From: Adiantum capillus-veneris
Taxonomy: Eukaryota; Streptophyta; Polypodiopsida; Polypodiales; Pteridaceae
Reading direction: 5' to 3'
Length of the DNA stretch: 64,000 nucleotides
NCBI GenBank assembly: GCA_014529385.2
Contig: CM043959.1
Coordinates: 11,625,309-11,689,308, forward strand
Shown: one piece after another, positions 32,342 through 44,867 of the stretch
How the letters are laid out: each line of letters opens with the position of its first letter
Position numbering within the stretch: the stretch's first letter is position 1
Translations under genes and position numbers: made by a program
The notes under the pieces: model-generated
Databases searched by the model: none
Told to the model about the DNA's origin: nothing
Seen by the model: the letters and a program-made list of their open reading frames with translations, nothing else

Positions 32342-33073
32342 TCATGGTGCCCCTAGGATTACATCCTTGTGCTTGAGAGGAGAGATAAAGAAGTCCTCTT
32401 TGTTCACATAGCTTTGGACATGGAGCATCAATTTCCCAATTAAGAGAGTGATTGAAGCTTCTTGCCCCTTGAAAGCACCATCGGCGGGTAGGACATCTCC
32501 CAGCTCATAGGCTTGGATGCCTAGCTTGGTGGCCAACTCTGTGAATATAAAATTGTGAGAAGAACTAGGGTCAAAGAGAATAAATCATGTTCTCTTACCT
32601 TTCCCCAAGCATGGCATAGAGGAGATCCTTTGTGGTGAGTTTTCTCTTCTTGGATTTCGACCAAGGTAGCTCTAGGAGGCTCGTTTTGTGTATTCTTGTG
32701 GGGGAAAGCATGATAAGCATGCCCTTGCTCCCCACACTTGAAACAACCGGTTATCTTTACGATAACACTCAAGCTCTTCAGAAGAGAGTTTATTTTTGCC
32801 TTTATAAATTCCATTCTCCTTAGCTTTGTTGTTGTTGGCGTTGCCTTTAGGAGACTTTTGGACATTGTACTTCCCCTTAGGCTCATTGTTACGATGCTTG
32901 TTCTCTGTCGGCTTAAGATTTCTCTTAGCCCCTGTTTGGAAATTGATTCGTGAAGCCACCATGGTATGGTGTATGACCGTAGATATGGTACCTGGCCTTT
33001 GGGAGTTGACATACTCCGCCATATCTTCAGTTAAGCCCGCAATTTTTTTTTGTTTTTGCTCTCCAAAATCCAT
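32342..33073 (-). pseudogene. gag end (zinc knuckle) and protease region of Gypsy-B
   Basis: The minus strand holds a basic, N/K-rich stretch, then a zinc-knuckle segment around GCFKCGEQGHAYHAFPHK (about 32760-32690), then a protease-like region that includes LGIQAYELGDVLPADGAFKG near 32525-32465. The order gag-protease fits Ty3/Gypsy. Confidence 0.75.
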
Positions 33074-33139
33074 CTTTTTGAAGACAGTGGCTTTGAGATG
33101 TAAGTCCCAAAACTTGTCTACATATTTATGAATAGATTC

Positions 33140-34121
33140 TTAAGGAGAGAGCTTCAAGCTTCGCCATTCGGTGAGTACTTTGTCTTTGGCATTGGTAGCC
33201 AAAAACTGCTTCATGATGGAAGCTTTTAAAGCTTTCCATGTTCGTGGAGCTTCACCATTTTCCCGTAGGCTAGACCACCATTGCGTGGAGGAATTTTGAA
33301 AATGCATAGCTACATGGCATAGCTTAGAGGACTCCATGAAGCCCTCATCTCCAAACGCCACATCAAATTGTTGGATGAAGGCCAAGACTTTGTCCATAGC
33401 ACCAAAGGTGCCATCGTAGGTAAGGAAAGAGATGTTCTTTCCTCCCTCTTTGAACTTCTTGAGCTTGGATGACCTCTTCCACGCGCGGCATAGTATTTCC
33501 TATGGCCTCTTCTTTTTGGTGGTTCAAAAGTTGCACCATCACTTTCTTCAAAAAATGAATAATTTGAGGAAGATGGAGAAGAGGGTGACCTCTTTCTTGC
33601 CTTTTTCTTGCCTTGGTCCTCCTTGTCTGCACCATCACTTTCTTCATAAGATTTTCTACCCTCCCTCTTTGAATTATAGAAGTGTGAGATGGTCTTCTCC
33701 GTTTAGAAGGTGATGGAGAGCGTTCTGCCCGCCGTCTTCATGGAACCATCTCCGTCGAGGTGGCAGGTCACTTCTTTCTTGTTCTTTTGGTGGGGGCTCT
33801 TGAGTTCTCCTTTGGGAAGGAGATGCGTTATGAAGAAGTGACCTTCGTATGGAACCTCTTATTCTTCCCGAATTGGAGAGAGGCCTCTTTTGGAAGTCTC
33901 ACAAGGAGGCTTCCTAGGTACTCTCTCTTCATGGTAAGGAGCTTGGAGAATCCCATGAGCATGAAGCCGTTGCACTTCACTTTGGAGGGATGATTGCCCA
34001 TGGCTTGTTGAAGCCTAGTAATAAGGTAGTTAACAAGCATAGGGGCAACATTAGTAGCCTGCTCATTAGAAAAATCAAAGCTATCAACATTAACTTCACT
34101 CTCTTTACTATTGTGACTCAT
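33140..34121 (-). pseudogene. gag capsid region of Gypsy-B
   Basis: The frame starting near 34121 opens with MSHNSKESEVNVDSFDFSNE. A K/E-rich middle follows. The capsid-like stretch is FIQQFDVAFGDEGFMESSKL, then KLCHVAMHFQNSSTQWWSSL and WKALKASIMKQFLATNAKD (33397-33140). This is a Retrotrans_gag-type arrangement. Confidence 0.75.
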
Positions 34122-34520
34122 TCTAACAATTTTTAGGTGTAATATTTTTAGGTGTACTTTGGCACTTCAAGCCCTAGTTGCCACTCCTCTTTATCCCTAT
34201 AGAAAATCACTCAAGCTCCTGTACCCGTGTCTCAAATATCATTAATTTCAAGGAATAGAAGAGAGGGTCTTTCAACACCAAAATAGTACCGTCTCCTGTC
34301 AAGCTTCTAATAGCTCAATAATGGTTAAGCTGTAGGCAAGCCCCATAGGACTCCACTATTAAGACCATATCTCGCAACTGTGATGCCCCGTTATCTGCAC
34401 GAAGCAGGCGCACTGCAAGGTTGAAAAATCCCTATTCTACTTACTTAATTGCAATTAATAATACCAACCATTTATAGCTAGCTTGAGGACCTCCCTTCTT
34501 GAGCAAGAAAAGAGAAACCT

Positions 34521-34536
34521 TGTGCTCTGATACCAA
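34521..34536 (-). other. Gypsy-B primer-binding site (tRNA-Met)
   Basis: TGGTATCAGAGCACA on the minus strand abuts the 5' LTR at 34537 and fixes the minus-strand orientation. Confidence 0.9.
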
Positions 34537-35864
34537 TGTAACATTTAATGGCCTAGTAACTTGTGTGTAGCAAAAAATAGCATAAACATAGTGAGAATTT
34601 TATTACAATAGATTCCTAATGAGCATAGCAAGAGCGCTTGGATGGAGAGAGCAACAAAAAGCATAACACCTAGCTAGATAGGAATGAACAATACTTCAAA
34701 AGAGAGAGAAATTAAGCTATTGACAATAATTGAGGACCGGATTTACATGGAGCCGGTCTCCCCTCCAAAAGCTTTGTTTTATAGGTTTCCCCCATCAAAG
34801 GAGACATTTTACAATACAATACTTTGTGTTCCTTCAATAACTTTCTGGTGCCATGAAGATGGAAATAAAACACAAAATCAGTTCCCTCACGGACTCAGAC
34901 CCAAGACCTCACACGGGTATGAGAGTATATTGAGAGGAAGGAGTATTCTTATGAGAAAGAAGTATATCTCCTCACATAACCACTCATAAAATCTTAGCAT
35001 AGCTTAGTTATTAGCATGCTAGAGGAGATGAGCATGCATTGAAGCTTGGCTCTTGGTTGGATTTTCATCACAAAGCCAAGAGTTGTTGATGTAGGCCTCC
35101 CTTCTCACAAGATTGGAGTAGATGATGAGATTTCCATTAGAGCTTTCCATTAAAGGTAATTAATTAATGCAATTAAACTCTCATTGGACCCTGTTGTTTT
35201 CTAGACAATAGGAATCAGGCAAGCCATTGGGTTGCTAAATGCTCATTGGACCCCTCAGGAGACTGTCCAATAGCCTTCTAGAGAGCTTAATTCCTATTGG
35301 TTCTTTTATCAAGTGTTTTAAAATGAATTAAACTAAATGTACCCTAGCCTAATTCTCATTGACCCACCTATATGGCCATCCAATAGGATCTGAATGCACC
35401 TTGGGGACAACTGGGCTAGGGAGCTGACATGTGTCCCCTATTCCCTTTGTGTAAAGAGAGCCTGTGAGTCTATGTGTGTGTGTGTGTTTCTCTCTTATCC
35501 CCTACCTTTAGGGCTCACCCCCTCCCATGTAGGGATCTAGGAAGACTTTGTGTACAATTACAAAGCATCCAATTTTACCGAGAGTTTGACCCTCAGACAT
35601 AGCCTTTGAATTTTGGAACCTTAACATTTTGGAAGTCTTAATGGGATGAACCTTAGGGTCTTTGAAGCCCATTGTTTCACATTGCTCTTTTGTAGATGGA
35701 ACCCCCTTTGGATCCCTATTTTTCTCCTTTGGATATCCCTATTGTGGCCGGTCTGGCAGCTTAACCAATATTCTAGCCTTTTCTCCCCTAGTATTTCCCC
35801 AGATTAAATGATCAATTTAACACAAGAAATCATTTAGGAGAATTAGATATTAGTTATTATGACA
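34537..35864 (-). repeat. Gypsy-B 5' LTR (right copy)
   Basis: A 1,328-bp partner of 21947-23266, with the same ends. Internal blocks are rearranged or missing between the two copies, which indicates age. Confidence 0.85.
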
Positions 35865-37416
35865 TAAAACCACTTGAAATTTTGGATCTTTAGAGTGTCT
35901 ATTTGGGGCTTTGTTCCAATTAGTAGGATTGAGATCCTTTGTTGCATCCATGCAATAAATATAGGGGCTTTTGGAATTGGAACCCCTTGACACATTGTAC
36001 ATACACTTTAGTGTCTTTAGGTCTCCCCCCATGTGCCATTCCACCTTGTACCTACCAAAACCCTCAACATCTAGCTCCTCCCTAGCATGTTGAGCTTTAA
36101 TTATTGGAGGGAGTGTGGTGGAATACCCAATTAAGCACATTGAAGTCCTCACTATCAACCTCAAAAGCACCCATCCACCAAATGTTTTTCTTTGACTGCA
36201 CACTAATTTTTCCAGGGTTTTTTAACCAACTCTGTGGTATGAAGAGCTCTATTCATAAGGGTTATTAATACACTCTCAAGCTTTCTACCCTTCACAATTT
36301 CACTCTCATCTAATTTCATCACAAAAATGGCTTTCCCATTCACCTCAATATATTGAAGATCATAGAATTTTATCGTTTTCCTTTGCAAAGTTCTCAAGTC
36401 AAAAGAACAGATTGTTGGAAGAGTTAAACTTGAGGTCTTTATTCTTGCAATGATATATGTCATTGATGTGAAAAAGCTCTTCAAGCATATACATGGCCTT
36501 GGATTTAATTTTGAGCTTGACTTGTTGAACAACTGATGGATTTGGTAGCAAGGACCCCTTCACTCTTGACTGCTTTAAGTTTTCATTGATGAGCTTGAAT
36601 AACTTTTGATAACATGCCTTACTGATTCCAACTTTGTCCATAGTTCCTTGAACTTCATCCTTGTCCAAAGTAGAACTTTGCAAAAATCCATTGATGCATT
36701 TCTACCTAGAAACCCTAAATCTTCTTTTATCCAATAGGTTGCCAAAAACAACAGGTGGAATCACTTCACAAAATGATAATGATGCACCTCTTATGTTTCC
36801 TTGTGAATAGTTTGGTTGAACTAAGGACCCGAGGTAAACACAAGCAAAGACTATATCACCCAAAGATACCAACTTGCAAGACAAAGAGAACAATTTGAAA
36901 ATAAAATTCAGCTTTACCTCATAGTTTTGATTCTTCTGCTACAGCCTCTACCTCCTTGCTTGAGACTCTTAATATTCTTCAACTACTTTTGCCTTTGTCT
37001 AAGCCTAAGCTCTGTCCTCTTTCTTTTGCTTGTATTTAGAAACTATTGGAGATTCTTTACCTTCTCCTTGCTTTCTTGAATCTAATGATTAAGAGAATCC
37101 TTAAACTATGGTAGAAAATGGTTTTCCAGCTTAAGAATGTCCCTCTCTGCTACAAAGTTTTGTGTATAGCCTAATAGCCCTTTCATACAATCTCTTAAAA
37201 ATATCATCAATGAAGAACATTTAAAGAATGATAGGGTGCATCTGTGATGGGGTCTATGGGATACAATCTACCATCAATGTGATTCTTTTGTTCTAATATC
37301 AATGCTTCTATGGAAGAAGGAGGAGTTCCACAAAGCCTATTCCTTTTTTGGAGAGGAGAATATTCATCTTCCAACTCAACATGGAGATGATAGATAACTT
37401 TCTTAGTAGGATTCAT
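35865..37416 (-). pseudogene. DDE-like transposase relic, N-terminal half
   Basis: From the ATG at 37416 the minus strand reads MNPTKKVIYHLHVELEDEYS and PPSSIEALILEQKNHIDGRL, then a charged, coiled-coil-like stretch (about 37170-36930). SLGDIVFACVYLGSLVQPNY, VGISKACYQKLFKLINENLK and VMKLDESEIVKGRKLESVLI follow, then GRYKVEWHMGGDLKTLKCMY and the NSKSPYIYCMDATKDLNPTN segment up to the Gypsy-B insertion. The DES and the W-x-x-GGDLK-x-L contexts resemble the first and second catalytic aspartates of eukaryotic DDE transposase families. At least five frame interruptions are present. The assignment to a DNA transposon is an inference; no terminal inverted repeats or TSD were identified. Confidence 0.5.
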
Positions 37417-38000
37417 GGTCAAAACCTGGATATGGGGAAGATGATGAGTTGGATATGGTGCAAAGAAAGGTGTAGAGAAAGGACAAAATGAGCAAAGGGT
37501 TGAAAATTAGACCAAAAGAAAAAAATGGTGCATTGAGAGGTAGAATTTTTGGGAAAGGGATGTATTCCAAGAGATTTGAAAATGACACTATATGTGGGGT
37601 CCAAAAAGGTGACATCTCGTACACCCAGTTAAAAGGTGGATCCCCCCCCCCCCCCAATTTTGGGTTTTAAAATTTCTTGTTCACATTTAAAAAAATGAAA
37701 AGTATTTTCTCTTACTACCTTTTCTTATAGTGAATTTGAGACCTAAAACTTCCCCTAATGTATATCCTTTACATTGTGGGAAACAAACTATACCTCCCAA
37801 ACCAAAACTTCAAAAGGGATGTTTCAATCCTCAATAATTCTCTATATGTTTTGCAACAAAAGTTTTGAAGACCACAAATTTCAAATCTATATACCTCTTT
37901 ATGAAAAACTGGCATAAACAACAAGCTACCATGGTGCGACTACATGTAGGAAAGGCTAGTCGAGGACAAAAAACTACATCCAAAATCATGAGGAAGCTAC
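37417..38000. other. Unassigned upstream region with a C14 run
   Basis: No gene is recognisable. It lies 5' of the minus-strand DDE-like gene and left of Copia-2, and contains a run of about 14-15 C at 37641-37655. Its promoter, if any, cannot be defined. Confidence 0.4.
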
Positions 38001-38287
38001 TGAAGAACGAAAACTATGTGATACACTATGGTTGATTTGACAAGTGATGATGCTGGATTGACAAAGATATATACTATGATGGACATTTCTACTTCAGCTA
38101 TTGTGTGTACTTGGAAGTCACTTACATCGGCCATACAAATAACATAAGTGACTCACATACTATGACTAACTATATATCTACTAATTAGTCTACTATTAAG
38201 TGAAGTGTGTGTATTCTCTACTATCTTAATGAAGAAAATTGAGCTTTGTGAGTGTGTATGATTGAACTAGCTTGCTTTTTCTGTACA
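38001..38287 (+). repeat. Copia-2 5' LTR
   Basis: It begins TGAAGAACGAAAACTATG and ends CTGTACA. It matches 55725-56007 with clear divergence. Confidence 0.8.
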
Positions 38288-38289
38288 TG

Positions 38290-38301
38290 TGGTATCAAAG
38301 C
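38290..38301 (+). other. Copia-2 primer-binding site
   Basis: TGGTATCAAAGC, two bases after the LTR, is a one-base variant of the initiator tRNA-Met site. Confidence 0.75.
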
Positions 38302-38839
38302 AAGGTTGGAATTGAAATTTTGAGCATTCCGATCGAGCATCGATGATACAAAGAGAGTGAAATTGTTTTTGGTTGACTACATGATAGCAGTTTAGTTTTT
38401 TGGTCATATCTCTAACTCAAAGGGCCCAATTGATGTAGAGTCTAGCTCTATAGAAAACCTACTTTGAATGCTACACTTCTCAAAAAAAGTTACAACAATT
38501 TTTGACTTTATCAGGTCCAAAAAAGCCACTAAATAGAGCTGTTTCTTTGCATAGAATTTTGTCCTAAATTGCTTGGTTGACATTCAATAAATGAAGAATT
38601 AATAATTTAAAGTGTATGTAACAAGTTTTGGACACTCGTATATATAAATGATGAGGTGCGTGTGTAGATCTAAGAGGTTAGAGGAAGTTTTCTAGCGACT
38701 TGAAGCTTATGTGTGAAGTTGTGGTTTAATGCAAATACTTGCATAGAGATTGTGAAAGCAATGAGACTTGCTTAAACATCATATATTGATATTATTTGTG
38801 ATTTTAAGTAAGTATAGCTAATTCGTGTTTGAAAATAAC

Positions 38840-39086
38840 TCAAATTGTTGGTGAAAATCTCAAGAAAGACAACTACCATGTAGTATGGACGTATCAAATG
38901 GAGAACTTCTTGATGGAAAAAGGTGTATGGGATCTTATCATAGGTCAATATCTATGTCCAAAATTTCCTTTAGATCCTTTGAAAGAGGAAAAAAAATTAT
39001 AGAACTCATGGATCAAGAAATCACAAAAAGTGTCGCATAGGATCTCCATATGTATTTTGGAAATCTTAATACCTCATATCAAGAAG
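38840..39086 (+). pseudogene. gag start of Copia-2
   Basis: A stretch with TYQMENFLMEKGVWDLI in copia-gag style (compare 'W...M...L...W..I') lies between the primer site and the LARD-C insertion. It is degraded. The remainder of gag resumes beyond 51608. Confidence 0.6.
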
Positions 39087-39091
39087 ACTAG
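39087..39091 (+). repeat. Left TSD of LARD-C (ACTAG)
   Basis: ACTAG precedes TGCAACAAAC and is repeated at 51604-51608 after the far LTR end. The repeat brackets the complete nested block. Confidence 0.9.
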
Positions 39092-39574
39092 TGCAACAAA
39101 CGAAAGCGCAGAGAACCCTGCAAAATATCGAGAATCGTGCACTACAAACCATAAACGATAAATATACATACTTGGCAGATCCACAAGTACATAACCCAAG
39201 CTATACGCGAATAGAGAAAAGACAGCGAGCGACAAAGAGTAGGAAAACCACGTACAGGTGCACCTCCTAGAGTGGAGTGCTACGCCGGCACGCTGAGAGA
39301 GAAGAAAAGAGAGGAGAGAAGAATACACAGACACTGGGTGAAATCTCCCCCCGTGCAAGAGTGACCATTTCCCTCTTGCACGTATTTGTTTTATAGATTT
39401 CTTGAATGGTCAAATTGGTTACAAACTGACCGGCCGGTCATAAATGGCCAAAGCTCAGAGCACTTGAATAATAAAATGTACATAAAATATGATATCCTTT
39501 TGCAATAGCCTAGCTCGGTCAAGCTTTTTCCACCTGTCAGCTGCAATAAATAATAAAATATCAATTCTATAACA
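39092..39574 (-). repeat. LARD-C 3' LTR (483 bp)
   Basis: On the plus strand it starts TGCAACAAAC and ends TTCTATAACA. The same sequence is found split at 44572-44867 and 51405-51603. Confidence 0.88.
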
Positions 39575-39967
39575 TACCTCTCTATTGGAAAGTAACTGTC
39601 CTCAGTTGCGAAGATAAAAATCTGCAAACAATACTTCTCAAAAACAGTGACTAGTATTCTGTGTTAGAAACATGTCATAGTAAAAGAAAAATAATTATTA
39701 AACTAAATAGCATAGTTTATGCTTGTCGTCATCCACATACTACCTATTCTAGTGTCCCATACCACTAGAATAAGCAGTATATGTCATACCCTGATGAATC
39801 AGGATATCATTGGTCACACTCATCATCATCATAATCAATTCTCATCAATCTCAAATCCAATTTCATAAATAGTGTCGTGATAACCCACACAAAAAATTCG
39901 AGTCCAAATATCTACCAACATATATCCATTTCAAATCCAAAATCCTCGGGTAACAAAATCATGCCAG

Positions 39968-40275
39968 TTACAGTGGTGGCCCCACCATTGCATCATGATT
40001 TTGTGATTGATGTTGCCTAAATCGGCAAATCTACACCAATAAGATGTGCTGCCTAAATCGGTGAGTTACAGTGGTGGCCCCACCAATGCATCATGATTTT
40101 GTGATCGGTGTTGCCTAAATCGGCAAATCTACACCAATAAGATGTGCTGCCTAAATCGGTGAATCTGCATTGGGTATTGTGTAAAAACCATGAATCTGGA
40201 ATGTATCAATGTGCTGTCTAAATCGGCGGATCTGCACTAGGATGAGTATCTACACACTGCCTAAATCGGTGAATC
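39968..40275. repeat. 98-bp tandem repeat with recurring CCTAAATCGG
   Basis: Two consecutive 98-bp units start at 39968 and 40066 (ttacagtggtggccccacca...). Further copies of the core tgcctaaatcgg or a one-base variant occur near 40110, 40150, 40207 and 40258 with different spacers. Each 98-bp unit also contains the self-complementary ggtggccccacc. Confidence 0.8.
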
Positions 40276-42947
40276 TGTGTGTCCATGACCAATGGACTAG
40301 GCAGGGCATTAAAAAAAAGTGAAAAATAAATGACCTGTTTGATATGAAAATTGGAATAGATTGGAATGTGGAAGCATGTATTAAATCTTAGCGATCATCG
40401 CACACCAACTGAGCTCATGTAAGTAGTGGGATGAGAAGTCATCTCAGTAAATATTTCAATCAAAGTAAGTACGAGCCATGATATTAGAAACAATAGATTT
40501 TGCAGCTCATAACATATGCAAACAAGTAAAATAAGCTCCCTCTTCTAAAAGTAACCGGTGATATTCTTACTTATTGGAAAATTGCTTAGGTATAGCCTTG
40601 TGAAAATGCATGTAAATAGAGTTACTTGAAAGAAATTAAATATAATGAGCATGGATTTATGAAACTCATATGAAACTATAGGATTATCGTATAGGAAGTT
40701 GGTGTAATAGGTGATGAATAATCTGTAGACCTTAACATAAGAAAGGAGGTAGAAGAAGTGAAAGGGTGGTATAGATGTATATGGGTCTAAATATACATAG
40801 AGAGAGATTACTTAGTAGATATGATCTTCGTAGATAACATTATATTGATAAATTTCATAAATTTCATACCTGGAGGGTTTTTGAGATGCTAGCATTGTAT
40901 CGAGCTTTATCTGCAAAAGTGCACTTACAATTTCTTGTTAAATTTAAGAACAATATAATCGTACAGTAAATACTTTAACATTTTGAAAACCGTGATGATA
41001 GAATTGATGCAAAGTTGGATTATTTGTCAGTAAAAGAGAATGAAAGCAGACAAATTTCAATACAAACAAACGGATAATGAAGGTGCTACATAAATTTGAT
41101 GAGTGGTGTGCAAAGCTGAGATAGCTAGTGGATAGACGTCTTATTGCAAAGCAATACCAAGCTCTATGAATAACTCTTTCGATGGGTTACAAGGAGGTCT
41201 CCTAATGGAAAGGTGTTGATATCAAATCCTTGCACAAAAGTAAATATCCCTCAAATTTTAGTCCTCTATCAATGAGTATTAGAAATGTTAGGAGGGATGG
41301 GATGTAGAAACAAATAGATGGAACAATATCGAGTAATATGCAACAACAATTTCACTACCCCGGTAATTCAACATTTAGGATAATTTTAGAGTAATCAAAG
41401 TGAGAATCGAAGTAAATTACATTGAGTAATTTTCTCCTTTTTAATTAGTAGAAAATTACTTACTTGTCTTGATCCTCATTCTAATGGTTGATATAACATC
41501 AGCATGCATAATAGGCAGATATTTATAGGAATGGAATCGGCAATGACAGTCTTTAGTTAAAAATATGGCTATCACAAGATCTTTTGCGTAGCTGGTGTAG
41601 CAGCTTGTTACTTGGCCAAAGGTGGGTACCTTACCGAATATGTCTTGCTACTAATCTAGAAGGCTATGCATAGTGATGAGTCGTACACCCCAATACCCTA
41701 GTGAGTATGTCATTCCCTAAGGAGGATTTAGATTGCATTATTCGAGCCGCTTTGTAAAGTATACTATCAAGATTTTGTAAAGAGGAAGAGAGAGATGATA
41801 TCCTTGTACCCATCATTGCTATGGTCCGAATGTTGTGGTGTGATCTTTGACAGGGCTAGAAAAATACATTCGGTGCTAATCGCTGAAAATAAGTGCAGAC
41901 TTGAAATTCGTGCAGTATTAGGTCAAATATTTTAAAGCTTTCGTTGGTAATTACACTAAACTTATGGAAATTTGTGACTGTTCATCAAAGCAAGCAAAAG
42001 AGGTAATGGGGAATTTACAAGTTCAAGAAATTAAAATACACTAAAGGACATCGAACCTGGGTACAATTTAAAATCATCATCGTCGTAGTCAATGCTCTAG
42101 CATTGTTGCAAGAATCGAAGTATTGCATCAAGAGCGAAGAAACTATATTACTTGTCTTTAAAAAGCCATGGGGTCAAACTCGTATAATCCTCATGGATCT
42201 AATACAATATCGGGTAAAAAATAAAATGAAGTGTAGTGAAAAATGAGATTAAAAGACTAAAAGTAATATCGTCATACTGAAATCATCATCATCATGATCA
42301 TCTCAATGCCCGGTATGGTCGGCACAACAAGCACCGTTGTGCAGGAAGCTGGTCGTTGAGGAGCTTTGTCGATGTCTGAATATGTTTGGCAGTCCGGTGA
42401 CGTCCGAAAAACTAGTGGATGCTTATTGAAGAGCTTCGCCTATGTTCGTCGTTATAAAAAATCGTAGTGGGAAAGGGAAGAGAGAGCAAAATGAAATGAA
42501 GTATTTTATTATCCGGTTGCCAAAGGCCTATGGGAACAAACTGATAGAATTTTTTCTATCTAATACAATGTGGGGTACAAAATAAAATGAAGGATAAAAT
42601 TTTGTTAGGCTGAGGTTATCATAATCGATGTCGTCATCATAGTCATTACCGGAGGATGCCAGACAATGGGCGTATGTCGCTGAAGAGCTTCGTCAAGGTC
42701 TGCCTTTGCAAGAGATTCATCAAGATTCGCCGGCCGCTGCAGGTGGTTGCAGGAGGGGAAGGAAGAGAGACTGCGTGGCAATTTGAGGATACATGAGGAG
42801 CATGCATTTGAAGAGAGAGGACATACAGCTGTGATAGCAGTGCTAACTGCGCAGTATAGAAACCAGTACAAAATCTGTTGGGTGAAAGTTTGTGTGCCCT
42901 TGGATGATGTCTGCAGTGGGGGTAGGTAAGGAATAAGCATTGCGTGG

Positions 42948-42950
<3 letters not shown>

Positions 42951-42988
<38 letters not shown>
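42951..42988 (+). repeat. (AG)n microsatellite
   Basis: About 19 AG units in the LARD-C interior; a second run lies at 43218-43253. Confidence 0.9.
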
Positions 42989-42991
<3 letters not shown>

Positions 42992-43213
42992 AATAACTGC
43001 ATGTTGTTGGCGCCGCCATGCAATAGAGAGAAGGAGAGCGGGATAAACGGGTTGGCAAACCACAACCGCAAAGAGATATATATATATATATTTGATGTTG
43101 GTGGACTACGTGCTGCGTAGTGAGAAGGAATGGCTCAGAGCCATTACGTAATAGCAGTACTTCAAAAAGAAAAATAAATTGGGTCGTTAGTTCTGTAGGC
43201 GGCGGTTGGTTCA

Positions 43214-43259
<46 letters not shown>

Positions 43260-44571
43260 TATGGTTCAGTAAAGAGAGAGAGAGAGAGAGAATTGGCTAG
43301 GAGAGAACGAGATAGGGAGTTGAGGCAGGTGCTGCGTGAACTGCATGACGTTTCATGGCTATGAGCAATTGAGAGAGGGAGCGAGATTAACTGCCGGTCT
43401 AGAGCTTCTTGTGAGATCTGTGGAGAGGGAGAGAGCTTGACTGCTTTTCTGTGGATGTGTGCATGGGAGTGGTTATATTACATCAAGAAGTAGTGTCGAT
43501 GCTAGGTTTTGGTGGCTAAAAGAGAGAGAGAGAGACTGGCTGTAAAGCATGGGAAAACGGTCAATGACCTATGGGGGCTGTTGGACTCTGTGTGTGCAGT
43601 GGTTGAGAGCTAGAGAGAAGTTTGATGGCGCCAGTTCATCCGTTGCATGCGGGTGGGCCAAGAGTTGGTTGGGGTAGGCACGGGAATAGAGGGTGGTGTG
43701 TGGGACGACTGGTCATCATATGATGGTGGTCGACATGACCTCAGTCTATGAGACTGTAGCCGTAGGCTTGCAAGAGGAGCAACGGCACGCGAGTGGCGAA
43801 CCTGTAGTTAACTGAATGTTCAGGGCCAAAGTATTGGAGCTCGTGAGGAGTCATCATTAACAGGTTAATATTGGGCAGTTGGTGCTATGATTGCTCATGT
43901 TCATTGGCTATGGATGACATTGCTGAGGATCAATTCTCGTAGATGTAGCAACCAATGCGGAGTTCAGAGCTATGGTTACTATCGTCAAGCCAGGCCAATC
44001 TTTCAAATTAATAGACGATAATTTGAAATTTTTGATACCCTGGAAGTCTCATGGGGCTCTGTCCTACGGCTAAGGAGAGAAAGGCGGAGCTCACATTGAA
44101 GTGAGAGGTGTAAGATTGATCCAGACATATTCAAATTTTATTTTATTTTGCTCCTTTCCACTACAATTCCTCTTGGTTCTTATTCTTACACATATATATA
44201 TCTTTGATCTGATTAAATAATTATGCTAATTGCATACGTCCTTGTATGCACCCCATTATTAATTATAATGATGCAAACAAGAACTAATTACTATATTAAC
44301 AACGTTTTGGCTTTCCAAAAATATTATTATTCTTACTATCTTATTCATGTTACTTTCCCTCATTACAAATTGAAAAAGTATTGTCATTCACATATATAAA
44401 ACATCAAGAAGGAATTAAAAAAAAAACTTTGAATAAAACAAAATAGAACCATGTGATCGACTTAGCTGTAGTGTCCAATCGCGAAGAGTTATGTTGTCGA
44501 AGGACAAACCGTATACTTCGAGTGTTTTTTTTCCCTTGTTACCAAGAGTGTAACATGGGCTCTGATACCAC

Positions 44572-44867
44572 TGCAACAAACAGAAGCGCGGAGAACCCTG
44601 CAAAATACCGAGAATTCTGCACTACAAACCATAAATGATAAATATGCATACCTGGCAGATCCACAAGCACATAACCCAAGCTATACGCGAACAGAGAAAA
44701 GATAGCGAGAGCGACAGAGAGTAGGAAAACCACTTATACAGGTGCACCTCCTAGAGCGGAGTGCTACGTAGGCACGCTGAGAGAGAAGAAAAGAGAGGAG
44801 AGAAGAAAACACAGGCACTGGGTGCAATCTCCCCCCGTGCAAGAGTGACCATTTCCCTCGTGCACGT
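44572..44867 (-). repeat. LARD-C 5' LTR, left portion
   Basis: Matches 39092 onward. It is cut at ctcgtgcacgt by the insertion of element D and continues at 51405. The uninterrupted version at 39360-39390 serves as the empty-site sequence. Confidence 0.88.

Larger units (their letters stand above)
21947..35864 (-). mobile_element. Gypsy-B: Ty3/Gypsy element on the minus strand, split by Copia-1
   Basis: The LTRs are at 21947-23266 (3' LTR in element orientation) and 34537-35864 (5' LTR), with a tRNA-Met primer site next to the right LTR and a polypurine tract next to the left one. A 4-bp TSD (TAAA) flanks it. Without the nested Copia-1 the element is about 8.2 kb. Gag, protease, RT, RNase H, integrase and a chromodomain-like remnant read right to left. 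It is broken in many places, and part of the RNase H end reads on the opposite strand, so the body has also been rearranged. The LTRs differ by several indels, so it is clearly older than Copia-1. Confidence 0.88.
39575..44556. other. LARD-C interior, no coding capacity seen
   Basis: About 5 kb without gag, protease, RT or integrase signals on either strand. It holds a 98-bp tandem repeat near 39968-40163, several GA/CT tracts (about 42951-42988, 43218-43253, 43273-43290, 43520-43533) and otherwise unstructured sequence. Minus-strand frames at 42605-43071 come from the CT tract. Confidence 0.7.

Noticed and set aside
39074-39358. Minus-strand 94-codon frame with hydrophobic segments, and its relative at 44539-44902
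   Set aside because: It lies within the LARD-C LTR and is found in both LTR copies; no domain. Chance frame.
42605-43071. Overlapping minus-strand frames of about 140-150 codons with SLSLSL runs
   Set aside because: They are produced by a (CT)n tract in the non-coding LARD-C interior.
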